Source: Pseudoflavonifractor gallinarum (GTDB taxonomy: Bacteria; Bacillota; Clostridia; Oscillospirales; Oscillospiraceae). Taken from it: a stretch of DNA of 64,000 bases. Positions 17,504-25,482 of this stretch are shown in pieces. Both the position numbers and the translations under genes were made by a program. Location of the stretch: the NCBI RefSeq assembly GCF_014982855.1, contig NZ_JADCKF010000010.1, positions 95,539-159,538 on the forward strand, read 5' to 3'. Under the pieces are notes generated by a model, which saw only the letters and a list, made by a program, of their open reading frames with translations, was not told where the DNA came from and did no database searches. Position 1 is the stretch's first letter, and every line of letters begins with the position of its first letter.

Positions 17504-18352
17504 TTACTTGCCGAAGAAGGGCACAATGATCCCGGCGATGAGAGAGCCCAGGCCCACGACCCAGCAGTAATAGGCGAACATGCCGAAGCGTCCCTTGTCC
17601 GAGAGGAGGTTCACCAGCCGGATGGCGAAATAGCCCACCACCGCCGCCACGATGACGCCGGCGATGTATCCGGGGATGAGGGCGGGGTCCACTCCCTCAG
17701 CGGCCGCCTCCCCGATCTTGAGCAGGTTGGCCCCCAGTACGGCGGGCAGGCTCATCAGGAAGGAGAAGCGCACCGCGAACTTCCGGTCAAAGCCCCGGAA
17801 GAGCCCGGTGGAGATGGTGATACCGGAGCGGGAGATCCCGGGTATGGTGCCCACGGCCTGGGCCGCGCCCACCAGAAGGGCATCCACCAGCGTGGCACTC
17901 TTGGCGTTCTTGTGTCCCTTGGCCCGCCGATCCGAGAAGAAGAGCAGGAATCCGGTCAGGAGCATGGCGATGGAGACCGAGATATTGTGGGAGAAGGTCC
18001 GCTCCAGCCACTTGTGGATGGGCAGGAGGACAACGAGCGGCAGGGTGGCCGTCACCAGCAGGATGATCATGCGCCCGGCCGGTGTGGGACGTCCCATCCC
18101 CTTGGGGTCCCGCTTGACCAGGGCGGTCACCCACGCGCCGAAGGCCCGCAGCATCTCCCACACGTCCTTGTGGTAGTAGATACAAACCGAGATCAGTGTT
18201 CCCAGATGAAGGAGCACCGAAAAGAGCATGGATTCGGTCTCTTTCATCCCGAAAAAGGTCTCAAACAGCACCAGGTGGCCAGAGCTGGAAATGGGAAGAA
18301 ATTCCGCAATGCCCTGGATCACGCCCATCAGTATGGATTGTATCAGATTCAA
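17504..18352 (-). CDS. uppP: Undecaprenyl-diphosphatase (BacA/UppP)
   Basis: This membrane enzyme of about 282 residues dephosphorylates undecaprenyl diphosphate, recycling the lipid carrier for cell wall synthesis, and confers bacitracin tolerance. The signature GIAEFLPISSSGHL is at about residues 11-24, and a second catalytic segment PGISRSGITIS occurs near residue 165. Seven to eight hydrophobic segments are visible. I prefer the TTG start at 18352, which has GGAGG at the right distance and gives a family-typical N-terminus; an ATG at 18367 is the alternative. Confidence 0.93.
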   Translation of the reverse strand: MNLIQSILMGVIQGIAEFLPISSSGHLVLFETFFGMKETESMLFSVLLHLGTLISVCIYYHKDVWEMLRAFGAWVTALVKRDPKGMGRPTPAGRMIILLVTATLPLVVLLPIHKWLERTFSHNISVSIAMLLTGFLLFFSDRRAKGHKNAKSATLVDALLVGAAQAVGTIPGISRSGITISTGLFRGFDRKFAVRFSFLMSLPAVLGANLLKIGEAAAEGVDPALIPGYIAGVIVAAVVGYFAIRLVNLLSDKGRFGMFAYYCWVVGLGSLIAGIIVPFFGK

Positions 18353-18490
18353 CCCGGATCCCTCCATTCTCCTTCACCGCCCCTTCTCGATCCTCTCTGC
18401 GGGACGGCGTGCAGACGGTATGCATGACATACAGGAATATGATACCATACTTTCCCGCAGATTTCCACGTTTTTTCTTGCCGTTATGTCA

Positions 18491-18521
18491 ACAAAAAAGG
18501 AATGGAGCAAACTCCATTCCT
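18491..18521 (-). terminator. Terminator after tepA
   Basis: On the minus strand the stem AGGAATGGAG with CTCCATTCCT is followed by TTTTTTG, eight bases beyond the tepA stop. Confidence 0.85.
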
Positions 18522-18528
18522 CTCTGTT

Positions 18529-19224
18529 TTATCCTCTTGTCCGCTCGCTCTCTCTGCGGTCCATCATCTGGTGCAGGCACTCCAGCGCGTCGGAGAGGCC
18601 GCCCACATGGTCGATGAGTCCAATGGCCACCGCCTCTTCCCCGTGGACCACGCTGCCCACGTCGGCGGCCAGCTCCCCGGTCTGGAGCATCAGCTCGGTA
18701 AAGGTATCCCGCTGGATCCTGCTGTGGCGGGTGACAAAGTCCAGAATCCGCTCCTGGATGCGGCTGAAATAGTGGAAGGTCTGGGACACGCCGATGACCG
18801 TTCCCGACATGCGCACCGGATGGATGGTCATGGCGGCCGAGGGCGCGATGAAGGAGGTCTGCGCAGACACCGCCAGCGGCACGCCAATGGAGTGCCCGCC
18901 TCCCAGCACCAGGGATACCGTGGGCTTCTTCATCCCGGAGATGAGCTCCGCGATGGCCAGCCCCGCCTCGATGTCCCCGCCCACGGTGTTGAGGAGGACC
19001 AGAAGGCCGTCGATGTCGTCGCTCTCCTCCACCGCGGCCAGCAGCGGCAGCACATGCTCGTATTTGGTGGTCTTGGTGGACGGGTCCAGAACCTGGTGTC
19101 CCTCGATCTGGCCCACAATGGTCAGGGTATGGATGGCGCCCCGCCGGGTGCGGATCACGGAGGAGCCCAGCTCTTCGATCTGGGCCCGCCCCTCTTCCAT
19201 CTGCTCGGATTTGTTTTGCTCCAT
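18529..19224 (-). CDS. ClpP-like serine protease of the TepA family
   Basis: This 231-residue ClpP/crotonase-fold protein has a strand-loop LNTVGGDIEAGLAIA (substrate-binding glycines), the nucleophile segment GGGHSIGVPLAVS and the catalytic histidine segment SAAMTIHPVRM. These order-conserved features match TepA (translocation-enhancing protein, YmfB) of Bacillus, which acts on signal or membrane peptides. In Bacillus it lies beside ftsK/spoIIIE; here ftsK is two genes downstream, which supports the call. ATG 19224 follows a G-rich ribosome site. It has its own terminator and lies after the terminator of the aminopeptidase gene. Confidence 0.87.
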   Translation of the reverse strand: MEQNKSEQMEEGRAQIEELGSSVIRTRRGAIHTLTIVGQIEGHQVLDPSTKTTKYEHVLPLLAAVEESDDIDGLLVLLNTVGGDIEAGLAIAELISGMKKPTVSLVLGGGHSIGVPLAVSAQTSFIAPSAAMTIHPVRMSGTVIGVSQTFHYFSRIQERILDFVTRHSRIQRDTFTELMLQTGELAADVGSVVHGEEAVAIGLIDHVGGLSDALECLHQMMDRRESERTRG

Positions 19225-19281
19225 GTCGGTTCCCCCCTCTTGGTTTGAGGATAGGTTGCCCGATTTTTTGCCCGCTATCCA

Positions 19282-19314
19282 AAAAGGAGCCCCGGACAAA
19301 CGTCCGGGGCTCCT
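19282..19314 (-). terminator. Terminator of the aminopeptidase transcript
   Basis: On the minus strand AGGAGCCCCGGAC pairs with GTCCGGGGCTCCT and is followed by TTTTTGG. Confidence 0.88.
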
Positions 19315-19333
19315 CGGTGTTCTATGGGCTCTT

Positions 19334-20743
19334 TTACTTGGCCTCGTAGACCGCCTTCATGCCCTTGTAGGTCATGTAGCAGTCCAGCTTGGAGACCGTC
19401 TCAAAAGGAGAGTGCATGGAGAGCACGGGCACACCGGCATCGATGGTGTCGATATCGCGGTTGGCCATGAAGCAGGCCACGGTGCCGCCGCCGCCCGCGT
19501 CCACCTTGCCCAGCTCGGCCATCTGCCAGAGCACGCCGGCCTCGTCCAGGGTGCGGCGGACATAGGCCACCACCTCGGCGGCCGCGTCGGAGGAGCCGGA
19601 CTTGCCCCGGGCTCCGGTGTACTTGGACAGGCCCATACCGTAGTTGACACGAGCGCTGTTGCGCTTCTCATAGACCTCGGGGAAATTGGGATCGTAAGCC
19701 GCGGTCACGTCGGCGGAGAGGCAGAAGGACTTCTCGTAGCAGGCCTTCAGGGGCACCTTCTGGGTGTCGCACAGGTCGGACATGAAGGTGTCAAAGGTGG
19801 CGGACTGCATGCCGGACACGCCCTCGGAGCCGATCTCCTCCTTGTCGGCCAGGATGCACACGGCGGTGCGCTCGGGCACGCCCAGCTCCAGGATGGCGGC
19901 AAACTCCGCATAGGCGCACACCCGGTCATCGTGGCCATAGGCGCCGATGAGGGAGCGGTCAAAGCCGATGTCGCTGGCACGGAAGGCGGGGACGGCCTCC
20001 AGCTCGGCGGAGATGAAGTCCTCCTCCACGATGCCGTACTTCTGGTTCAGGATATCCAGGATGGCCAGCTTGACCCGGTCGGCGCCCTCGTCGTCCTTAA
20101 AGGGACGGCTGCCCACCAGGATGTTCAGGCTCTCGGCGGGGATGGCCTCGCCCAGGGGCTTCTTGGACTGCTCCGCGCCCAGGTGGGGCAGCAGATCGTC
20201 CACGGTGAAGAGGGGATCGCCGGCGCCGGTGCCGATGGCCACCTTGAGAACGGTGCCGTTCTTCAGGGCGATCACGCCGTGGAGCTCCAGGGGGATGGTC
20301 ACCCACTGGTACTTGCGGATGCCGCCGTAGTAGTGGGTCTTGAAGAAGGCCATCTCGCCGTCCTCATAGAGAGGATTGGGCTTCAGGTCCAGGCGGGGAG
20401 AGTCGATATGGGCCGCGCCGATGTTTACGCCATCGGCCAGGGAGCGATTGCCGATCACCGCCAGCATCAGGGCCTTGCCCCGGTTGGAGCGGTAGACCTT
20501 GTCGCCCGCCTTGAGCTCCATGCCCCGGACAAAGGGCTTGAAGCCCCGGGCCTCGGCCTGACGGATGGCCTCGTCCACACACTCCCGCTCGGTCTTGCCG
20601 GCGTCCAGGAACTTCTTATACTCCTCGCAGTAAGCACGCATGGCCGCCTCTTCATCGGCGGAAATACGATCGTAACCATTCTTGGGGGCGTAGCAGAGCG
20701 CTTCGCGGCGCAGCTCACCCACACTCTTTTTCTTGTCTTCCAT
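19334..20743 (-). CDS. M18-family aminopeptidase
   Basis: This 469-residue cytosolic dinuclear zinc aminopeptidase probably removes acidic or neutral N-terminal residues. Zinc ligands and catalytic residues are visible: AHIDSPRLD near residue 105, DKEEIGSEG near 300, and HSPFETVSKLD near the C-terminus. Length and order fit M18 enzymes of Firmicutes. ATG 20743 has AGGAGG nine bases upstream. Confidence 0.93.
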   Translation of the reverse strand: MEDKKKSVGELRREALCYAPKNGYDRISADEEAAMRAYCEEYKKFLDAGKTERECVDEAIRQAEARGFKPFVRGMELKAGDKVYRSNRGKALMLAVIGNRSLADGVNIGAAHIDSPRLDLKPNPLYEDGEMAFFKTHYYGGIRKYQWVTIPLELHGVIALKNGTVLKVAIGTGAGDPLFTVDDLLPHLGAEQSKKPLGEAIPAESLNILVGSRPFKDDEGADRVKLAILDILNQKYGIVEEDFISAELEAVPAFRASDIGFDRSLIGAYGHDDRVCAYAEFAAILELGVPERTAVCILADKEEIGSEGVSGMQSATFDTFMSDLCDTQKVPLKACYEKSFCLSADVTAAYDPNFPEVYEKRNSARVNYGMGLSKYTGARGKSGSSDAAAEVVAYVRRTLDEAGVLWQMAELGKVDAGGGGTVACFMANRDIDTIDAGVPVLSMHSPFETVSKLDCYMTYKGMKAVYEAK

Positions 20744-20846
20744 AGGAAAGATCCTCCTTATATCACAATGGCAGACGCGCCGGAGCAAAGAGGCGCGCCT
20801 CAATGCGTCCTTGTCTATCCTACCACAAGTGAATCTTTTTTTCCAG

Positions 20847-21470
20847 TCATGAACTGGGAATTTCTTTTTCCCCTCCCAGCAGGGACCGGAACAGGGCCAG
20901 GGCCCGGCGCTGGAAGGTCTCGGGCGTATCCTCCGGGCCGTTTTCCAAGATATGAGAGCAGTGCGCCCGGTAAAAATCGTCGCCCGGCTGGGACTCCACC
21001 CGCTTCCGGGCGTACGCCTCGCCGATCCCCTCCCGGGCCATGATACGGCGGATGCGCAGCTCGGACGGGGCCAGAATGCCCACCACCGCGTCGCAGGAGG
21101 CGCCGATCCCGCTCTCGATGAGCCGGATGGCGTCCACCGCCACCGCTTCCCGGCCCTCTCGCCGGGCCGCCTCGGTCCGCCGTTCCAGCTCTTCCAGAAT
21201 GAAGCGGTGGGTGATGGCGTTCAGGTCCTCCAGGGCCTGATGATCGCTAAAGACGATCTCCCCCAGCCGCTTGCGGGCGATCTGTCCCCCCTCGTCCAGG
21301 ATTCCCGTGCCGAACCGTCCGGTCAGGGCCTCTTTCAATCCCTGGTCGGAGGAGAGCAGATCGTGGTACATGGCGTCCGCGTCGATGACCGCCGCCCCCA
21401 GGGAGGTGAGGGCGTGCAGCGCCGTGGTCTTGCCCGCCCCGGTGGGGCCGGTGATGCCGATGCGCTTCAT
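20847..21470 (-). CDS. coaE: Dephospho-CoA kinase
   Basis: This 207-residue P-loop kinase catalyses the last step of coenzyme A synthesis. Its N-terminus RIGITGPTGAGKTT is the Walker A motif, followed by VIDADAMYHDLL (the CoaE DAD motif) and a lid region RIRRIMARE. Start ATG 21470 has GGAGG seven bases upstream and overlaps the stop of the preceding membrane-protein gene (ATGA), so the two are translationally coupled. Confidence 0.93.
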   Translation of the reverse strand: MKRIGITGPTGAGKTTALHALTSLGAAVIDADAMYHDLLSSDQGLKEALTGRFGTGILDEGGQIARKRLGEIVFSDHQALEDLNAITHRFILEELERRTEAARREGREAVAVDAIRLIESGIGASCDAVVGILAPSELRIRRIMAREGIGEAYARKRVESQPGDDFYRAHCSHILENGPEDTPETFQRRALALFRSLLGGEKEIPSS

Positions 21471-22207
21471 ATGGATACCTCCTCCCGCGCCCCCGCCCGC
21501 AGCGCAAGGCGCAGGCGGATGGCCAGGATCAGATTGACCGCCGGCACCAGGCCCAGCAGGATATGGAGGGCCAGCGCGCCGGGGCGCTTTTTTTGCAAAA
21601 TACACCCCCGGACCAGGCCGTGGAGGAGGAAGATCTCCTGCACGGTCCACAGCACGCCGATGAGAAAGGCGGCCAGAAGGATCAGGGGATCCAGAACGAT
21701 GGCCACCAGGGCCACGTGAAAGACCAGGTGCAGCATGGGCCAGAGGGCCGCCAGCACCAGAGGGTAAAAGGGCAGCATCCACACCGGCCCCTGAAAGGCC
21801 CCGTGGAGGGAGACCGCCGCGTACCCATAGCCGCCGAGGAGCAGCACCTGGAGCGGGATGCCCAGCGCCAGGCCGTCATCCAGAATCCGCGCAGCGCGCT
21901 GAACCCGCGTGGCCTCCGGGACCCGGGCCAGGGGGAAGAAATTGGCCTTCCCCACCACGTAGAGCCCCAGAAGGGTCCCCGGCAGGGCGGACAGGGCCGC
22001 CTGCCCCCACGCCAGCAGGGATGAAATTCCCGCCCCCTCCACCGTCTGCACCAGGGCCAGCAACGTGAGAGCCGCCGTCCAGAGCGTGGAACAGAAATAG
22101 CCTGCCCCGGTGAGGAGCACCCACACCGGATGCCCCAGTTCGATCTTTTTCATCCGGTCCAGCACAAACAGCAGCACCACGGCCGCATAGACCAGCAAAA
22201 TCGCCAT
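21467..22207 (-). CDS. Polytopic membrane protein of unknown function
   Basis: This 246-residue protein has about seven hydrophobic segments (roughly residues 2-17, 25-50, 60-85, 110-135, 140-165, 165-190 and 215-235). Short basic loops lie between them. I recognise no family motif. It sits between tsaC/sua5 and coaE with coupled translation, which says only that it is co-expressed with housekeeping genes. GGGAGG precedes the ATG. Confidence 0.75.
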   Translation of the reverse strand: MAILLVYAAVVLLFVLDRMKKIELGHPVWVLLTGAGYFCSTLWTAALTLLALVQTVEGAGISSLLAWGQAALSALPGTLLGLYVVGKANFFPLARVPEATRVQRAARILDDGLALGIPLQVLLLGGYGYAAVSLHGAFQGPVWMLPFYPLVLAALWPMLHLVFHVALVAIVLDPLILLAAFLIGVLWTVQEIFLLHGLVRGCILQKKRPGALALHILLGLVPAVNLILAIRLRLALRAGAREEVSI

Positions 22208-22227
22208 GCCGCTTCCTCCCCGTCTGC

Positions 22228-23241
22228 TCAGACCTCCACGATGTGGAAGCCGGCCGCCTTGTTCAGCCGGTTGGACACCGCCAGACCGATGCCCGAGGGC
22301 TCCGGTCCCTGGGCCCAGATCTGCTCCACCTCCGTGCCGTCAAAGGCCCGCAGAGCGTCGAAGACCCGCCGGGCCTGCTCGGCCTGGTCGGCCTTGGGGC
22401 CGATGGACTCCACCGGGTGTCCCTCGAAGAGATGGGTGAACTCCGCAAAGCAGATGACCCCGTCCTGGTCGCCGATGTGGCGGCGGATGTAGCGGGCGCT
22501 CTCGGCCGCCTCCCCCTGGACCACGGTCACCGGGGCCTTGGGGGCATAGTGCCGGTACTTCATGCCAGGGGCCCGGGGCTTCTCCCCCGCGCTCAGGAGC
22601 CGGGTGACGGCCTCGTCCACCGCCACCTCGCCCAGCACCTCCCGCAGTTCCTCCAGCGTCACACCGCCGGGCCGCAGGAGACGAGGCGGCTGTACCGTCA
22701 GGTCCACGATGGTGGACTCCACCCCCACGGAGCAGGGGCCCCCGTCCACGATGCCGTCGATCTTCCCGTCCATGTCCTCCAGCATGTCCGCCATGTTGGT
22801 GGGGCTGGGCCGGCCGGAGGTGTTCCCCGAGGGGGCCGCCACCGGCAGGTCCGCGGCGGTGAGGATGGCCCGGCACACCGGATGGGAGGGACAGCGCATC
22901 CCCACCGTGTCCAGTCCCGCCGTCACCACGTCGGGCACCATGGGCTTGCGCCGCAGGATCATGGTCAGCGGGCCCGGCCAGAAGCGCCCGGCCAGCGCAT
23001 AGGCGGTAGCCGGGATGTCGGTGCAGTACCGCTCCAGCCAGTCCGCCGTGGGGATGTGCAGGATCAAGGGGTTATCCTGGGGCCGTCCCTTGGCCGCAAA
23101 GATGCGGGATACCGCGTCGGCATCCAGGCCGTTGGCGCCCAGACCGTACACGGTCTCCGTGGGGATGCCCAGAAGCCCTCCCTCGGCCAGAATGCGGGCC
23201 GCCTCTTGGGTCTGCTGAGATGTAAAGCGTTTTGTCTTCAC
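22228..23241 (-). CDS. L-threonylcarbamoyladenylate synthase (Sua5/YwlC type)
   Basis: This protein of about 337 residues makes threonylcarbamoyl-AMP from threonine, bicarbonate and ATP, the first step of the t6A37 tRNA modification. The YrdC domain (about residues 1-200) shows GIPTETVYGLG, the KGRPQDNPLI basic motif and APSGNTSGRPSPT. A C-terminal Sua5 domain follows (about 225-337), so it is the long form. The partner TsaD is encoded at 54344-55354. I prefer GTG 23241; a GTG at 23250 is possible. Confidence 0.92.
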   Translation of the reverse strand: MKTKRFTSQQTQEAARILAEGGLLGIPTETVYGLGANGLDADAVSRIFAAKGRPQDNPLILHIPTADWLERYCTDIPATAYALAGRFWPGPLTMILRRKPMVPDVVTAGLDTVGMRCPSHPVCRAILTAADLPVAAPSGNTSGRPSPTNMADMLEDMDGKIDGIVDGGPCSVGVESTIVDLTVQPPRLLRPGGVTLEELREVLGEVAVDEAVTRLLSAGEKPRAPGMKYRHYAPKAPVTVVQGEAAESARYIRRHIGDQDGVICFAEFTHLFEGHPVESIGPKADQAEQARRVFDALRAFDGTEVEQIWAQGPEPSGIGLAVSNRLNKAAGFHIVEV

Positions 23242-23266
23242 AGTTTGTACACCTGATTTCTGCTCG

Positions 23267-23536
23267 TTACTCGTAGATTCCAACCGGCATGCCGGAGAGC
23301 TCAATGGCGGTATCCCGGGCAAAGCCGCTGCGCTGGAGGTAGTGCTTGACGGCCAGGATGCCGTACTTGGGGTTGGCCCGCTCGTCCTCCAGCTCCAGCT
23401 CCAGCCAAAACCCGGAATCGCTTGTGCCAGAGCCGGTGAGCCAGCCTTCCTCGTCCAGGACCTGGGCCAGCTCCAGCTTGAACCGGTCCTCCTCCATGCC
23501 CTGGGGGAGGGCGGTATAGTGGATGCGAAGTTCCAT
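23267..23536 (-). CDS. Small conserved-looking protein of unknown function
   Basis: This 89-residue acidic protein starts MELRIHYTALPQ and has two halves of alternating beta-type and helical segments (FWLELELEDE, YGILAVKHYL). No signal peptide or known motif is visible. It lies in the operon between prfA and tsaC with a GAGGAA ribosome site, and codon use resembles its neighbours, so I consider it a real gene. Confidence 0.7.
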   Translation of the reverse strand: MELRIHYTALPQGMEEDRFKLELAQVLDEEGWLTGSGTSDSGFWLELELEDERANPKYGILAVKHYLQRSGFARDTAIELSGMPVGIYE

Positions 23537-23613
23537 ACTGTTCCTCTTTTCTGTGCTCGTATGGGGGCGGACGGCCCGCGGCTCCTCCGCCCCCACTGTA
23601 AACCAATTAAACT

Positions 23614-24678
23614 TTACGCCTCTTCCCCGCTCTTCAGACGCTCGGCCTGGTCGGCAGTCACCAGCGCGTCGATGAGCTCGTCCAGATCGCCGTCCATCAC
23701 GGCGTCGATCTTATAGAGGGTCAGGCCGATGCGGTGGTCGGTCACCCGCCCCTGGGGGAAGTTGTAGGTGCGGATGCGCTCGTTGCGCATGCCGGAGCCC
23801 ACCTGGCTGCGGCGCTGGCTCTCGAACTCGCTGCTCAGGCGCTCCTGCTCGGCCTCGTAGAGCTTGGAGGCCAGAATGCGCATGGCCTTGTCCCGGTTCT
23901 GGAACTGGCTGCGCTCCTGCTGGCACTCCACCACCGTGCCGGTGGGCTTGTGGATGAGGCGCACGGCGGAGGAGGTCTTGTTCACGTGCTGGCCGCCCGC
24001 GCCCGAGGAGCGGAAGACCTGCATCTCGATGTCGGCGGGATTGATCTGCACGTCCACCTCCTCCATCTCAGGGAGGACGGCCACGGTGGCGGTGGAGGTG
24101 TGGATGCGTCCGCCGCTCTCGGTCTCGGGGACCCGCTGCACCCGGTGGACGCCGCTCTCAAACTTCAGCCGGGAGTAGACCCCCTCCCCCTCGATGACCA
24201 TGGAGAGCTCCTTGACGCCCCCCAGCTCGGTCTCGCTCAGGTTCACCAGGTCCACCTTCCAGCCCCGGGCCTCGGCGTACATGGAGTACATCCGGTGGAG
24301 GGAGTGGGCAAAGAGGGCCGCCTCCTCCCCGCCCACGCCGGCCCGGATCTCCACGATGACGTTCTTGCCATCGTTGGGGTCCTTGGGGAGCAGGAGGATC
24401 TTGAGCTCCTGCTCCAGGGCCTCGATGTCCTTCTTGGCCTGGGCAAATTCCTCTTTGGCCATCTCGGCCATCTCCGGGTCGCCCATCAGCTCCTCGGCGT
24501 CGGCCAGGTCGCTCTTGCGGCGGTTCAGGTTCCGGTAGGCCGTGACCACCGGCTCCAGCTCCCGCTGTTCCCGGTTGAGCTTGGTCACCAGCGCAGGGTC
24601 GTTGTAAGTCTCCGGGGCGTTGAGCTGGGCCTCCAGCACCTGATAGCGCAGGTCCAGCGCCTCCAATTTATCGTTCAT
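23614..24678 (-). CDS. prfA: Peptide chain release factor 1
   Basis: This 354-residue release factor recognises UAA and UAG and triggers peptidyl-tRNA hydrolysis. The GAGGQHVNKTSSAVRLIH segment holds the catalytic GGQ, and the domain 2 segment RVPETESGGRIHTS is typical of RF1. ATG 24678 has AAGGAG seven bases upstream; the GTG at 24684 is too close to it. Confidence 0.95.
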   Translation of the reverse strand: MNDKLEALDLRYQVLEAQLNAPETYNDPALVTKLNREQRELEPVVTAYRNLNRRKSDLADAEELMGDPEMAEMAKEEFAQAKKDIEALEQELKILLLPKDPNDGKNVIVEIRAGVGGEEAALFAHSLHRMYSMYAEARGWKVDLVNLSETELGGVKELSMVIEGEGVYSRLKFESGVHRVQRVPETESGGRIHTSTATVAVLPEMEEVDVQINPADIEMQVFRSSGAGGQHVNKTSSAVRLIHKPTGTVVECQQERSQFQNRDKAMRILASKLYEAEQERLSSEFESQRRSQVGSGMRNERIRTYNFPQGRVTDHRIGLTLYKIDAVMDGDLDELIDALVTADQAERLKSGEEA

Positions 24679-24705
24679 AGGCACTCCTTTTTCGTTGGTT
24701 TCCGG

Positions 24706-25482
24706 TCAGCGGTCCAGCAGCCAGGATTTGAGCAGGGCGGGGGCCTCCCGCACGTAGCTGTTCACCCGGGCGGGCAGATCGCTGCTGGGGGCCGCCAGGG
24801 TGGAGACATGGGCAAACCCGTTCCGGTCGGCCAGCATCCTGGCCCGGGTCAGATGAAAGCCGTTGGACACCACCAGGATGTGGGTCTCCTCCGGCTCCAT
24901 GCCCCGCTCCTCCAGGAGCCGGGCGGTCTCCCGGAAGTTCTGGACGGTATTGCGGGAGTTCTCCTCCATCCAGATCTGCTCCCCCGGGACCCCCTGTTCG
25001 GTGAGATAGTCATACATGCACTGGGCCTCGGACATGGGCTCGTCGCTCCCCTGTCCGCCCGAGACCACCAGGGGCAGCTCCGGGTGCTCCCGCCAGTAGT
25101 CCAGGGCCGTGTCCAGCCGGTCCTTCAGGAGGACGGAGGGCCCCCAGGGCTTTACCTGGGCGCCCAGAATGACCATCACCTGGGGCTCCTCCTGGATCTC
25201 CGTCCGGTCCCCGGCCAGCACCAGGCCCTCCAGCACCGCAAAGCACATGGCCCCCGCGATGGCCAGCACAATGGCGCTCCCCCGCAGGGCCCGCTTCCAG
25301 GCCGGGGAGCCATAGGACCCCAGCCCCCACAGGAGCGCCAGGACCGCGAAAGCCAGAAGGACCAGTCCCACAAACCGATAGGCCCCCGAGGCGAAGTGGT
25401 GCGTGAGGCCCGCTGCCAGGAAAAGGAAGAGCGCCGGGACCACGGGGCCGATCCCCCGGCGGGGGAACCGCTCCCGGCTCAC
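24706..25482 (-). CDS. YdcF/SanA-like DUF218 membrane protein
   Basis: This 258-residue protein has three N-terminal transmembrane helices (about residues 12-30, 35-55 and 68-90). A DUF218 domain follows with VMVILGAQV, LPLVVSGGQG and NSRNTVQNF motifs. Related SanA/ElyC proteins affect cell-envelope integrity and lipid-carrier metabolism, but the reaction is not established. It starts at GTG 25482, overlapping the stop of the ABC-F gene. Confidence 0.87.
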   Translation of the reverse strand: MSRERFPRRGIGPVVPALFLFLAAGLTHHFASGAYRFVGLVLLAFAVLALLWGLGSYGSPAWKRALRGSAIVLAIAGAMCFAVLEGLVLAGDRTEIQEEPQVMVILGAQVKPWGPSVLLKDRLDTALDYWREHPELPLVVSGGQGSDEPMSEAQCMYDYLTEQGVPGEQIWMEENSRNTVQNFRETARLLEERGMEPEETHILVVSNGFHLTRARMLADRNGFAHVSTLAAPSSDLPARVNSYVREAPALLKSWLLDR